64,000 nucleotides of DNA from Armatimonadota bacterium (lineage in GTDB: Bacteria > Armatimonadota > Fimbriimonadia > Fimbriimonadales > Fimbriimonadaceae), in NCBI GenBank assembly GCA_025360125.1, contig JANYCU010000034.1:1-64000 (forward strand), written 5' to 3'. The notes below the pieces were generated by a model. It saw only the letters and a list, made by a program, of their open reading frames with translations, had not been told where the DNA came from and did not search any database. The position numbers and the translations under genes were made by a program. The first letter of the stretch is position 1. Each line of letters begins with the position of its first letter. Positions 19,401 through 27,036 of the stretch are shown one piece after another.

Positions 19401-20670
19401 CGAAGTTGCCGCCAGAATGGGCATTCCATGGACCGATGACCGCATTCGTGAGCCAATCGCCATGCTTGGTCGCACCCGTCAATCCGCGGGTTGGGGCTGG
19501 TGGGACGGAGGTACTCCGAACCCAGTCATCACCGCGCGTGTTCTTCGTGGCCTATCTCAAACTACGTCATATCCAGAGTGGCAGACCCTGCGGCAAGCTG
19601 CCCGAGAAGCGGCCGAGCACCAATATGCCAGCGTGCAATTTGCCGAATTTCGAGCGTTTCTTGTCGAAGCCTTGGCGATTTCTGGTTCGCCAAAGGCCGC
19701 CCCTTGGACGCTCGAAACCGACGATACAAAAACCGCCATTTCACCGACCGCCCAGCTAGCCTTGGCTCATGCCCTTTTTCTGACTGGCCAACCAGGTCGA
19801 GCCAAAGCAAGACTTGCTCGGCTTACCGCCCTCGTCTCACGAGGAACGTCCAGCTTCTTGCCCGTTGGCAACGGCGTCGGATGGTCCGGAAGTCAACTCG
19901 AGGCCAATGCTCGACTGCTCGACCTCACCTGTGAATTCGATCCAACCAACAATTTGGTCGACACGCTCGCTGAATGGGTTTCTGATCATTCGTCCGAAAG
20001 CAACGGTCCCGGAGACACAATAGCCCTGGTCAACTCGCTTCGTCGCTACGCAGACCTGCGGAAGTCACCGAGCCAAGTTGGAATATTGAAAGTTCATGTT
20101 GGCAACGCCGATGTTCCAGTAAACCGACAGCCCGACGGAATGTGGGCTGAGGTCATTTTGCCGGGTCAAAGTGAAGGCAAACCAATCACCGTAGACGGCA
20201 TCGATCCAAGCCATCCTCTCCGCTACGTTATCGAAGCTCGAGCCTACAAGAAGGCTATCATCGAGTCGAAGGGCGGCATCCGAACCCTCTTCCGATGGGA
20301 AGTCCTGAACGAGGCCGGAGCCTGGGAAGAGCTCAATCGCCCGCTCAAGCGAAACGAGGCCGTTCGAGCGACTTCGGTTGTCTGGGGCGACTCGGTCAGC
20401 GATGCCGTTCGGGTCACGCTTCCCATTCCCGCCGGATTTGAATTCGTTGATAGCGACCGCTTCACCAATTCACGACAAGAAGTCCGCGACGGCGCAGTTA
20501 TTTACTACACTGTCTTGGCCGATGGAAGGCCGTCCAGCTTCCGCTTCTACCTGAGATCCGAAACCGACGGAACCATTTCGGTTCCTGCGGCGATGGCTGA
20601 AGCCTTGCGACGGCCCGAGTCGCGCGGAAACAGCGATGCACTTCATGTCGTCATTTCTGGAGGACAATGA
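16417..20670 (+). CDS. Alpha-2-macroglobulin family protein lacking the thioester Cys
   Basis: 1417 residues, ATG overlapping the upstream stop by 4 nt. MG2 signature FDRPVYRPGQRGEY is near residue 234. The A2M domain signature (DTAYWNAF ... DENGQG ... PGNLTAWRA) is at about 778-810. The place where the C-x-E-Q thioester normally sits reads PVIAAEQVEVAARMG (about residue 990), so the Cys is Ala and no thioester can form. The C-terminal ends with a receptor-like beta domain. Bacterial A2Ms protect the periplasm from proteases; a thioester-less form may act as a scaffold or a pure bait trap (inference). Signal peptide weak (MTIIALSLSFQLNNPFIAG). Confidence 0.85.
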   Translation: MTIIALSLSFQLNNPFIAGDQSQPPAKVQKPLRKDVNFSVERNVAPSPKIQFHVNVKNVRQIPIQIYRLNSSDLVRQFEPRPTRPATTGRPVLSFLLDVAQKNPSRTAPQDSYFQRQFNLPNISPGYYLIQSPGYEGRSWATFNVTNLSLVFKRGEKHALAWITDAKSGRTLPGVHVTDFRNHKKIAEVTTDAKGVAPLSIPPGQDILLAQRGNDLAAIPTAGYSRDGTVVAHMQFDRPVYRPGQRGEYKSILQRIKGLGYEPIAKKAITMELYDPQSTLLERHELTTTSLGTLAGSFDIPREGALGSYTVRLVKGDESFAYESFQVAEYRKPEFKATSTFSKNRYLSGEKIHFKLATEYYFGAKVPGAQVQITVRRSPMNWGIDRFEYSDGNLYSRNTLMANEVVAQDVRTTAADGTLDFELLSTAGFADANYEFQCTITDGSSRQITYGASVPVYAASIRVSAVSTVGYVPLGRLIPIAVRLSDLDNKPVGGNVDLELRQRVWSEKEKREIEVVTEKTTVVVPATGKATASMPAKSEGYLILVATSKDSTGRKTTSRSDIYVADPFSSPASQKAAPMVGIRLEKQKYTVGDTVNGFVESNRPGHPILLTMEGADLLSYKVIDKPGPFTYKLDLATCPNMNFDVNQWVEGNRTTGSAMITVDDPTRRISVELKPEKTELSPGDKAHYSVTTKNSAGKPVAAEIALQVIDDAIYAIQADHTPKLFDTFYGRRPNGVVTEASAPREMSGGAYQRNAMAMEAMFGGAPGGKDASMRTQFVDTAYWNAFVQTDENGQGSIDFEMPGNLTAWRAQARAITTATQVGEAEAMTRSSRPLTLRLATPRQMAVGDRLNVIATVTNRNPQSENVRIRVKIGSKTTEESIVAPASGDARIQVPIEAEQLGAMAIVGELLDSSGLRLDGLEVKVPVNPNGVPFKVVTTGVTGDGKLSVTLPENRILDSESVKIRFLSGPASQIGQIEKNLLDMGRYSPVIAAEQVEVAARMGIPWTDDRIREPIAMLGRTRQSAGWGWWDGGTPNPVITARVLRGLSQTTSYPEWQTLRQAAREAAEHQYASVQFAEFRAFLVEALAISGSPKAAPWTLETDDTKTAISPTAQLALAHALFLTGQPGRAKARLARLTALVSRGTSSFLPVGNGVGWSGSQLEANARLLDLTCEFDPTNNLVDTLAEWVSDHSSESNGPGDTIALVNSLRRYADLRKSPSQVGILKVHVGNADVPVNRQPDGMWAEVILPGQSEGKPITVDGIDPSHPLRYVIEARAYKKAIIESKGGIRTLFRWEVLNEAGAWEELNRPLKRNEAVRATSVVWGDSVSDAVRVTLPIPAGFEFVDSDRFTNSRQEVRDGAVIYYTVLADGRPSSFRFYLRSETDGTISVPAAMAEALRRPESRGNSDALHVVISGGQ

Positions 20671-21629
20671 TTGCCGCCCTCATCGCGCTTGTGAGTATCG
20701 GGACCCCTCCACTCAAGGGAGACATTCTGGCGCCATTCGAAACATCCGAACCCGATAAAGGGGTCTTCACGTGGAAGCCAGGTCGAGTGACCGTCATTTG
20801 CGCCTTTGCGTACTGGTGCGATACGTGGAAAACTCAGCGAGAGCGGCTCATGGCGACTCGAAAAAAGATGATCGGAATGCCCGTCGATTTTCTTGCCGTC
20901 AGCGTTGACGGGCACTGGATGGATGTTGATAAAAAGGCCGATTGGTCCCGACGACTAGTCGATGTGGGCGGACATTGGAGCCAATCCCTAGGAATCGATC
21001 GGGTGCCTTACACGCTCGTCGTGGACGAATCGGGCACGATTCGTTCGGCCACATTCGGCATTTCCCGAAGCGACGATTTGGTCAAAGAGGTCCGCGATTC
21101 GCTAACCCCACAGGCTCCAACCGACAACACCATCTACCTTTCCTTCGATGACTTTCCCGCAAAGTCCGGCAATGCCGAGTTGCTGGATGCCCTCCGTCTC
21201 GCCGATGTCAAAGCCAGCCTTTTCATCATTGGGGAAAACGCTGAATTAAACCCGACCTGGGTTCAAAGGGCCGCAGCTGACGGGAACCATATTGAAGTCC
21301 ACGGCTGGAAACACACCGCCGAAGGCTCTCAACCAGAGCGTTGTAAACAGTGGATTGAGCAACGCATCGGTCAATCTCCCAAATGGGTGCGCGGCCCTGG
21401 CTCCAGCGTCATTCAAGACTTCGCGGGTCATGCTTTTCAAACCAACGACGTCGATCCTTACGATTTTTTACGCCCTGGCGAACCCGAATTACTCCGCCGA
21501 ATCATGGGTAACTTAAAACCTGGCTCGACTCTCCATCTTCACGCAGGTGTACCCGAAACGGTGGCGGTTCTTCCGACCCTCATTGAACGGGGGCGCGCCC
21601 TAGGTTTCCGATTTGAGCCACTGCCCTAA
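20667..21629 (+). CDS. Thioredoxin-like/NodB polysaccharide deacetylase fusion, exported
   Basis: 320 residues, coupled to the A2M gene by an ATGA overlap. Short signal peptide, then a TlpA/thioredoxin-fold half (residues about 15-150) in which the redox motif reads WCDTW, so only one Cys remains. Residues about 155-320 form a NodB-like half: LSFDDFPAK in place of TFDDGP and HIEVHGWKH in place of the H-x(3)-H zinc site, then RGPGSS. A deacetylase on an N-acetylated glycan would be expected, but the altered residues may make it inactive. The fusion itself is the notable point. Confidence 0.7.
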   Translation: MIAALIALVSIGTPPLKGDILAPFETSEPDKGVFTWKPGRVTVICAFAYWCDTWKTQRERLMATRKKMIGMPVDFLAVSVDGHWMDVDKKADWSRRLVDVGGHWSQSLGIDRVPYTLVVDESGTIRSATFGISRSDDLVKEVRDSLTPQAPTDNTIYLSFDDFPAKSGNAELLDALRLADVKASLFIIGENAELNPTWVQRAAADGNHIEVHGWKHTAEGSQPERCKQWIEQRIGQSPKWVRGPGSSVIQDFAGHAFQTNDVDPYDFLRPGEPELLRRIMGNLKPGSTLHLHAGVPETVAVLPTLIERGRALGFRFEPLP

Positions 21630-21856
21630 GTCTGTAGTCATCCTATTTCCGGCTTTTCGTAGTGCTAAATACCTAGAACTTTTCTTAACGCTTAAATTTT
21701 ATTGGGTTCAAGCCATGCCAGTTTCCAATTTAATATCGAATTTCGACACATTGTTGTCCGAAACATGACCGCTTGATCCTCTTTTATGAGTATCGGTTCA
21801 ACTATTTACCGAGAGCCTTTTGAGTTGAGAGAACTTCACATTTGGGGATCTAGAAA

Positions 21857-22810
21857 ATGATCAATACAACAATCAAGTACATCGTGTACACACACAGCGG
21901 TGGCGGCGTGCGCCATCACCATTTCGGCACAGCAAATAACATCATCGACGAGGCAGATGGTCACGCATCAACCGGGGACGTCATCAATGCGCTTGGGTTT
22001 CCGACCCTTCCATTTGGCCCGGACACTTTGCCATTTGCATTTATGTCGGTGCACGGAGCCGCCGATGGCAACCACCTATACACCAGCCCAGGAAATCAAA
22101 CTGTGCCGGTCGGTACGACTGACATCGATATTTTAGTCGTTTACGCTCCTCCAGGTGGAATTGGGGGACCTGGTGGCGGGCCTGGCGTCTGGGTCGATGC
22201 GTTCAATGTGGACACGGGCAACTTTTCGGACAGCCTTGACTTCGTAAAAGTCCTGACTCCGCCAACTCCCCCAGATACCATTAACGTTGCGATGACCACT
22301 TTCGTCAATCAAGATGGAGGCGTTTCGACCGCCAATGCCGAAAATGTTCGGGCGAATAATCATGTTGATGGCGCACCGTTTGTAGAATGGAAGCGAATCA
22401 CTGGACCGCAGACTTTACACCCTGCGCCAGAAATTGACCTGAACCAAGGCGAAACGGGCGAAATCTGGTTCGCCTTTTACCAAACTCCCACGCCCCCTAC
22501 GTTCTCACTTCCGCGAATCGAGCAATTTATGGAAGCAGGAATCTTTCTCTTGGTTGGAGACGGAACTTGCGGAAATGGTGGACGCTGGTTTGGACCAGGT
22601 CACGGACCAGTTGGACCAGGACCAGGAACTTTCAAGATTTCGCTCAGCAAACACGTTATTGAGAAATTGAGTCCGGCCCAGCATAAACAGCTCAATGAAA
22701 TCATGGAGAAGTATCCAGCAACGGCCCAAGCCGCTCTCGTTTCAATGACAAATGTACTTAATGACATCAATGCCATCAACGGTATGGTCTCCGGAATCAA
22801 ATCTCGCTAA
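21857..22810 (+). CDS. Orphan Gly/Pro-rich protein of unknown function
   Basis: 317 residues, no signal peptide or membrane helix seen. GGGGA at 21844-21848 is a good ribosome-binding site 8 nt before the ATG. The middle holds GGIGGPGGGPG and a later GPGHGPVGPGPG, which look like flexible linkers separating a His-rich N-domain (GGGVRHHHFGT), a beta-like middle domain and a helical C-terminus rich in Asn and Met. Not matched to any family I know. The 230 nt upstream are AT-rich compared with the neighbourhood, which may hint at recent acquisition. Confidence 0.6.
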   Translation: MINTTIKYIVYTHSGGGVRHHHFGTANNIIDEADGHASTGDVINALGFPTLPFGPDTLPFAFMSVHGAADGNHLYTSPGNQTVPVGTTDIDILVVYAPPGGIGGPGGGPGVWVDAFNVDTGNFSDSLDFVKVLTPPTPPDTINVAMTTFVNQDGGVSTANAENVRANNHVDGAPFVEWKRITGPQTLHPAPEIDLNQGETGEIWFAFYQTPTPPTFSLPRIEQFMEAGIFLLVGDGTCGNGGRWFGPGHGPVGPGPGTFKISLSKHVIEKLSPAQHKQLNEIMEKYPATAQAALVSMTNVLNDINAINGMVSGIKSR

Positions 22811-22840
22811 CCAAAACCACGTGGTTTCATAAGTCGAAAT

Positions 22841-22870
22841 GGATGCAGATGACAATTGTTCTCTGCATCC
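22841..22870 (+). other. 9-bp perfect hairpin between orphan gene and cyclophilin gene
   Basis: GGATGCAGA and TCTGCATCC flank a 12-nt loop. There is no U run after it, so it is not a classical terminator, but it sits just downstream of the orphan gene and 11 nt before the next -10 box. It may protect the 3' end of the transcript or end transcription weakly. Confidence 0.4.
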
Positions 22871-22881
22871 AATTCTGGTGC

Positions 22882-22887
22882 TAAAAT
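22882..22887 (+). promoter_or_regulatory. TAAAAT -10 box, leaderless-type
   Basis: Six nucleotides separate this box from the ATG at 22894. No Shine-Dalgarno sequence fits in the interval. Confidence 0.55.
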
Positions 22888-22893
22888 CTGCTG

Positions 22894-23481
22894 ATGAAGT
22901 GGATTCTCTTGTGTGCCCTTGCTCTCGCTATCCCTGCTGCAAAAGCCATAACAGTGACGAAAGCAAAGCCAAAGGTCATCATTGAGACTTCGATGGGCGA
23001 CATCACTGTCGAACTTGAATCCGAAAAGGCTCCAAATACCACCAAAAATTTCCTTCGCTACATCACGGCTGGCCGCTACAAAGACGGCAAAATTCATCGA
23101 ACCGTGACGATGGCCAACCAGCCCGACAAGAAGATTAAGATCGAGGTCATTCAGGGCGGAACCAGTGCCGAGCAAGAGAAGCATGCCTATCCGGCCATTA
23201 AGCTGGAACGGACAAACGCAACTGGGCTCAACCATCTGGACGGTACCATCTCGATGGCCCGCGACGGTGCGGACACCGCGACATCCGATTTCTTCATCTG
23301 CATTGGGAACCAATCTGAACTCGATTTTGGCGGAAAACGGAACCCCGACGGCCAAGGATTCGCTGCTTTTGGGCATGTTATCAAAGGGATGGATATCGTC
23401 CGCAAGATCCAAGCTCAACCCTCAAAAGATCAATCCCTCACGCCGCCCATCGTTATCAAGAACATTCGCAAACAAAAGTAA
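22894..23481 (+). CDS. Exported cyclophilin-type peptidyl-prolyl isomerase
   Basis: 195 residues with signal peptide [18 protein letters not shown]. Cyclophilin landmarks in order: [58 protein letters not shown], and [11 protein letters not shown]. The classical catalytic FHRVI is changed to KIHRTV, as in many divergent bacterial cyclophilins. Expected role: proline isomerisation during folding of exported proteins. The stop is 2 nt before the next ATG, so it is co-transcribed with the enolase-superfamily gene. Confidence 0.88.
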   Translation: MKWILLCALALAIPAAKAITVTKAKPKVIIETSMGDITVELESEKAPNTTKNFLRYITAGRYKDGKIHRTVTMANQPDKKIKIEVIQGGTSAEQEKHAYPAIKLERTNATGLNHLDGTISMARDGADTATSDFFICIGNQSELDFGGKRNPDGQGFAAFGHVIKGMDIVRKIQAQPSKDQSLTPPIVIKNIRKQK

Positions 23482-23483
23482 TC

Positions 23484-24587
23484 ATGAAAATCACCGCAAT
23501 TCGAGCCTATCAAGTCGATCTCCCGCTTCACGAAGGCAGTTATAAGTGGTCGGGCGGCAAGTCCGTCAACGTCTTCGACAGCACCGTGGTTGAAATCGAA
23601 ACCGATGAAGGGGTCACTGGCTGGGGTGAAGTTTGCCCGCTGGGACCCTTCTATCTTCCCGCCTACGCCAACGGAGTGCGCGCCGGAATCATCGAACTCG
23701 GGCCCCACCTCATCGGTTACGATCCTCGCGAAATCGGAGTCCTCAATGCTCGAATGGATGCCGCCCTCCAAGGTCACAACTACGTAAAATCGGGAATTGA
23801 CATGGCCTGTTGGGACATCCTTGGCAAGGCAACCAATCAACCTGTTTGCACGCTTCTCGGTGGACGTTCGGGCGATGAAATTACCTTGTATCGAGCGATC
23901 TCCCAAGAGTCACCCGTGGATATGGCCAGCAAGGTCGCTGAATACCGAGCCCAAGGCTATCGACGCTTCCAACTTAAGGTCGGAGGGGATCCAGATGTCG
24001 ACATTCAACGAATTTTCGCCGTTGCTGAGCGGCTCGAAGCCGGAGATCGACTCGTTGCCGACGCCAACACCGGTTGGGTTCTTCACGAGGCAATGCGCGT
24101 CGCCCGCGCAGTCAAAGATGTCGATGTTTACATCGAACAGCCCTGCCGAACCTACGAGGAGTGCCTCACGGTTCGTCGCCATACCGACCGCCCGTTCGTC
24201 CTCGACGAGAATATTGACTCGCTCGAAATGCTGATGCGCGCCCAACGGGACCTCGCCATGGATGTTGTCAACATCAAAATAAGCAAACTCGGTGGAATCA
24301 CCAAGGCTCGCCAGGTTCGCGATCTCTGTGTGTCACTGGGCATTGGATTGACGATCGAAGACAGTTGGGGTGGCGATATTGTCACCGCCGCAATCTCCCA
24401 TCTTGCCCACAGCACGCCCGAAGAAAGCCGCTTTACATCAACCGATTTCAACAGCTATGTGACGGTGAGCATTGCCGACGGCGCACCCCAACGAGTGAAC
24501 GGTAAGATGCGGGCGTCTAGTGAGCCAGGACTGGGAATCACGCCGAAAATGGATGTTCTCGGCAAGCCAGTCTTGGAAGTTCGCTAA
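23484..24587 (+). CDS. Enolase-superfamily (mandelate racemase/muconate lactonizing) enzyme, possibly cis-3-hydroxyproline dehydratase
   Basis: 367 residues, cytoplasmic. N-terminal capping domain (residues 1-125) then the modified TIM barrel. Seen: [10 protein letters not shown] (catalytic Lys), metal ligands in [13 protein letters not shown] and VLDENID, and the second Lys in NIKISKLGG. The set fits the racemase/dehydratase branch; overall wording resembles hydroxyproline-metabolising members (cis-3-hydroxy-L-proline dehydratase or betaine epimerase), but the exact substrate is inference. The stop overlaps the convergent aldo/keto reductase by 4 nt. Confidence 0.8.
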   Translation: MKITAIRAYQVDLPLHEGSYKWSGGKSVNVFDSTVVEIETDEGVTGWGEVCPLGPFYLPAYANGVRAGIIELGPHLIGYDPREIGVLNARMDAALQGHNYVKSGIDMACWDILGKATNQPVCTLLGGRSGDEITLYRAISQESPVDMASKVAEYRAQGYRRFQLKVGGDPDVDIQRIFAVAERLEAGDRLVADANTGWVLHEAMRVARAVKDVDVYIEQPCRTYEECLTVRRHTDRPFVLDENIDSLEMLMRAQRDLAMDVVNIKISKLGGITKARQVRDLCVSLGIGLTIEDSWGGDIVTAAISHLAHSTPEESRFTSTDFNSYVTVSIADGAPQRVNGKMRASSEPGLGITPKMDVLGKPVLEVR

Positions 24588-25501
24588 GGCAGAATGTTTC
24601 CGGCGGCTCGGTAAATCTCGTACCAATGAGGTCGCGAAAGGTTGATCGCGCACGCCTCGACGACCTGCTTAACTCGGTCTGCATTCGTCGTTCCAATGAC
24701 AGATTGCATCTTCGCTGGGTGGCGTTGAATCCAGGCAATCGCCATTCCCGTCTTCGTCACTCCGTACTCATCGCAAAGTGTATCCAACGTCGTGTTCAAC
24801 TCAGGAAAGTCTGGGTTATCAATAAAAACGCCCTCGAAGAACCCAAATTGGAATGGCGACCACGGCTGAATCGTGATCTTCTTCAATCGGCAATAATCCA
24901 AAATCCCGCCATCTCGGTCAATCGAGTTAGCGTGCTTCATGTTGACGGTCAGCCCCTGATCGATCATCCCCGTATTGGTGATGCTCAGCTGCAACTGATT
25001 CGCTTGCAGCTTCATCGGTAGCGATGCTTGAACAAGCTCAACTTGCTGAGGATTGAAGTTGCTCACGCCAAAGTTTCGTACCTTGCCGCTCTTCTGCAAC
25101 GACTCAAAAGCCACACAGACTTCTTCGGGCTCAACTAATGTGTCGGGGCGATGCAGAAGAAGGAAGTCAATATAGTCCGTCGACAGGCGACTCAAAATTC
25201 CATCAACCGAACTCAGAATATGCTCCTTCGAAAAGTCAAAAAAGCCCTTTCGAATCCCGCACTTGCTTTGGAGAAATAAGCTCTTTCGATCAATCCCTTG
25301 CCGGGCCAATGACGCAGCAAACACTTCCTCGCATTTCCCCCCACCATAGATGTCGGCATGGTCATAGAAATTGATTCCAAGGTCAATCGATGACTTGATG
25401 AGGTTGTCTAACTTCGCCGGATCCATTCCGCCGATGCGCATGCATCCCAGCGACACCTCAGACGCCATGATCCCCGATGTTCCAATCTCTATTGTGTTCA
25501 T
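24584..25501 (-). CDS. Aldo/keto reductase (YdhF-like)
   Basis: 305 residues from ATG 25501. The NADPH-dependent AKR barrel is clear: N-terminal beta hairpin with [18 protein letters not shown], catalytic Tyr in DHADIYGGG, Lys in LQSKCG, His in LLLHRPD, and the C-terminal cofactor segment [12 protein letters not shown]. Closest in wording to the E. coli YdhF group. TAGACT at 25509-25514 ends 7 nt before the ATG, which argues against the 23-codon upstream extension. Divergent from the permease gene. Confidence 0.87.
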   Translation of the reverse strand: MNTIEIGTSGIMASEVSLGCMRIGGMDPAKLDNLIKSSIDLGINFYDHADIYGGGKCEEVFAASLARQGIDRKSLFLQSKCGIRKGFFDFSKEHILSSVDGILSRLSTDYIDFLLLHRPDTLVEPEEVCVAFESLQKSGKVRNFGVSNFNPQQVELVQASLPMKLQANQLQLSITNTGMIDQGLTVNMKHANSIDRDGGILDYCRLKKITIQPWSPFQFGFFEGVFIDNPDFPELNTTLDTLCDEYGVTKTGMAIAWIQRHPAKMQSVIGTTNADRVKQVVEACAINLSRPHWYEIYRAAGNILP

Positions 25502-25508
25502 TGGGCAC

Positions 25509-25514
25509 AGTCTA
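25509..25514 (-). promoter_or_regulatory. TAGACT -10 box, leaderless-type
   Basis: Minus-strand hexamer ending 7 nt before the aldo/keto reductase ATG. It defines the start and leaves no room for a ribosome-binding site. Confidence 0.45.
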
Positions 25515-25560
25515 CTTAAACTCGAATGCTCTACGACTGGTAAGGTAGCATCCAGATCAA

Positions 25561-27036
25561 ATGAGCGCACCAGCCGGACAAAGCGTAAACCACCTCGTCC
25601 GAAGAATTGGTCTTGGCAGCGGAATCGCGGTCGTGGTCGGCAGCACCATCGGCTCGGGGATATTCAAGAGCCCATCCGGCATCGCCACGAAGCTGCCCGG
25701 CCCGTTACCCATGCTCCTCATCTGGGTGATCGGAGGTCTATTCGTACTTTGTGGTGCCCTTACCCTCGGCGAAATCGGAGGCGCATTCCCTTATTCAGGT
25801 GGGCTTTACGTTTATGTTCGGGAAGCCTATGGCCGACTAGTTGCTTTCCTCTTTGGTTGGGCACAACTAGTCCTCCTCAGACCTTCTTCGATCGGTGCAG
25901 TCGCAATCGTTTGCGCACAATACGGGCTGAAACTAACCGGACTTCAAGAAGGCAAACCAGGATTCAATGAATGGACGGCCGCTATCGCCATTCTCGCCGT
26001 CGCCGTCGTGACCATCGCGAATGTGTTGGGAGTAAAAGTTGGAACCTTCATCCAAAATATTACGACCCTGGCCAAAACTGGTGGACTACTCGTCCTGATC
26101 ATCCTCGCGTGCGTCCTTCGCTTACCCCACGCTTCCGCGCATTTCACGCCGGCCATGCCGCCCGGCAGCTTCTCAATTCCGATGTTTGGTTTAGCCCTTG
26201 TTTCAGTGCTCTGGGCCTATGACGGTTGGGCGGATGGCTCCTATGTTGGGGGCGAGATGATCAATCCGCGAAAGAACGTTCCCCGGGCAATCATTCTCGG
26301 CACCCTCGGAGTTATTGGTATCTATCTCCTTGCAAACCTCGCGTACCTTTCCGTCTTCTCGGTAACCCAAATCGCCAAAAGCGAAGTGATCGCCGCCGAC
26401 ACGATGTCCACCCTCGTCGGCAACTGGGGCGTCACTTTCATTGTAGCAACCGTTGTGATTTCCACATTCGGCACCCTCAATGGGACGATGCTCACCTCGC
26501 CAAGAATTTTCTTCGCGATGTCCGAAGACAAGCTTTTCTTCGAGCCCCTCGCCCGCGTTCACCCCCGCTACAACACTCCCTATATCTCTGTCATTCTGGC
26601 CGGAGTATTGGGAACAATCTATATCCTCGCTGCAACCATCTGGAGCGGCAGCAAAGCATTCGGAGCGCTTACCGACGCATTCGTCATTGGAATCGTCCCA
26701 TTCTATGCCTTGTCGGTTGGTGCGGTCTTTGTGTTCCGCAAGCGTGAAAAGCAGAGGTTATCGACAATGACCCCGAGTGAAATTGAAGACTCCATGATCG
26801 ACCCAATTGAAGCAGGACATCCAGAAACCCATCCACACCCATACCGACCGTCGTTCCGCACTCCGCTTTTCCCCGTAACCCCGATCATCTTCATCTTATC
26901 GACCATCTTTCTCCTGGCAAACTCGCTGATCGATCACGATTCAAGGATTCCGACGATCATAACACTTGGACTTGTACTCGTGGGAATTCCAATCTACAAA
27001 TTGACCTTGGCCATGAGGGCCAGTCAAGGATCTTAG
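25561..27036 (+). CDS. APC-superfamily amino-acid permease
   Basis: 491 residues with about 12 membrane helices. TM1 carries the unwound GSTIGSGIFKSP motif that binds the substrate amine/carboxylate in APC transporters. Helix 6 region FGLALVSVLWAYDGW and the following GGEMINPRKNVPRAI cytoplasmic loop are characteristic of the LAT/serine-threonine exchanger-like branch. It probably imports or exchanges amino acids, which fits the nearby peptidase and hydroxyproline-type enzymes. The stop codon shares 4 nt with the convergent usher gene. Confidence 0.85.
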   Translation: MSAPAGQSVNHLVRRIGLGSGIAVVVGSTIGSGIFKSPSGIATKLPGPLPMLLIWVIGGLFVLCGALTLGEIGGAFPYSGGLYVYVREAYGRLVAFLFGWAQLVLLRPSSIGAVAIVCAQYGLKLTGLQEGKPGFNEWTAAIAILAVAVVTIANVLGVKVGTFIQNITTLAKTGGLLVLIILACVLRLPHASAHFTPAMPPGSFSIPMFGLALVSVLWAYDGWADGSYVGGEMINPRKNVPRAIILGTLGVIGIYLLANLAYLSVFSVTQIAKSEVIAADTMSTLVGNWGVTFIVATVVISTFGTLNGTMLTSPRIFFAMSEDKLFFEPLARVHPRYNTPYISVILAGVLGTIYILAATIWSGSKAFGALTDAFVIGIVPFYALSVGAVFVFRKREKQRLSTMTPSEIEDSMIDPIEAGHPETHPHPYRPSFRTPLFPVTPIIFILSTIFLLANSLIDHDSRIPTIITLGLVLVGIPIYKLTLAMRASQGS

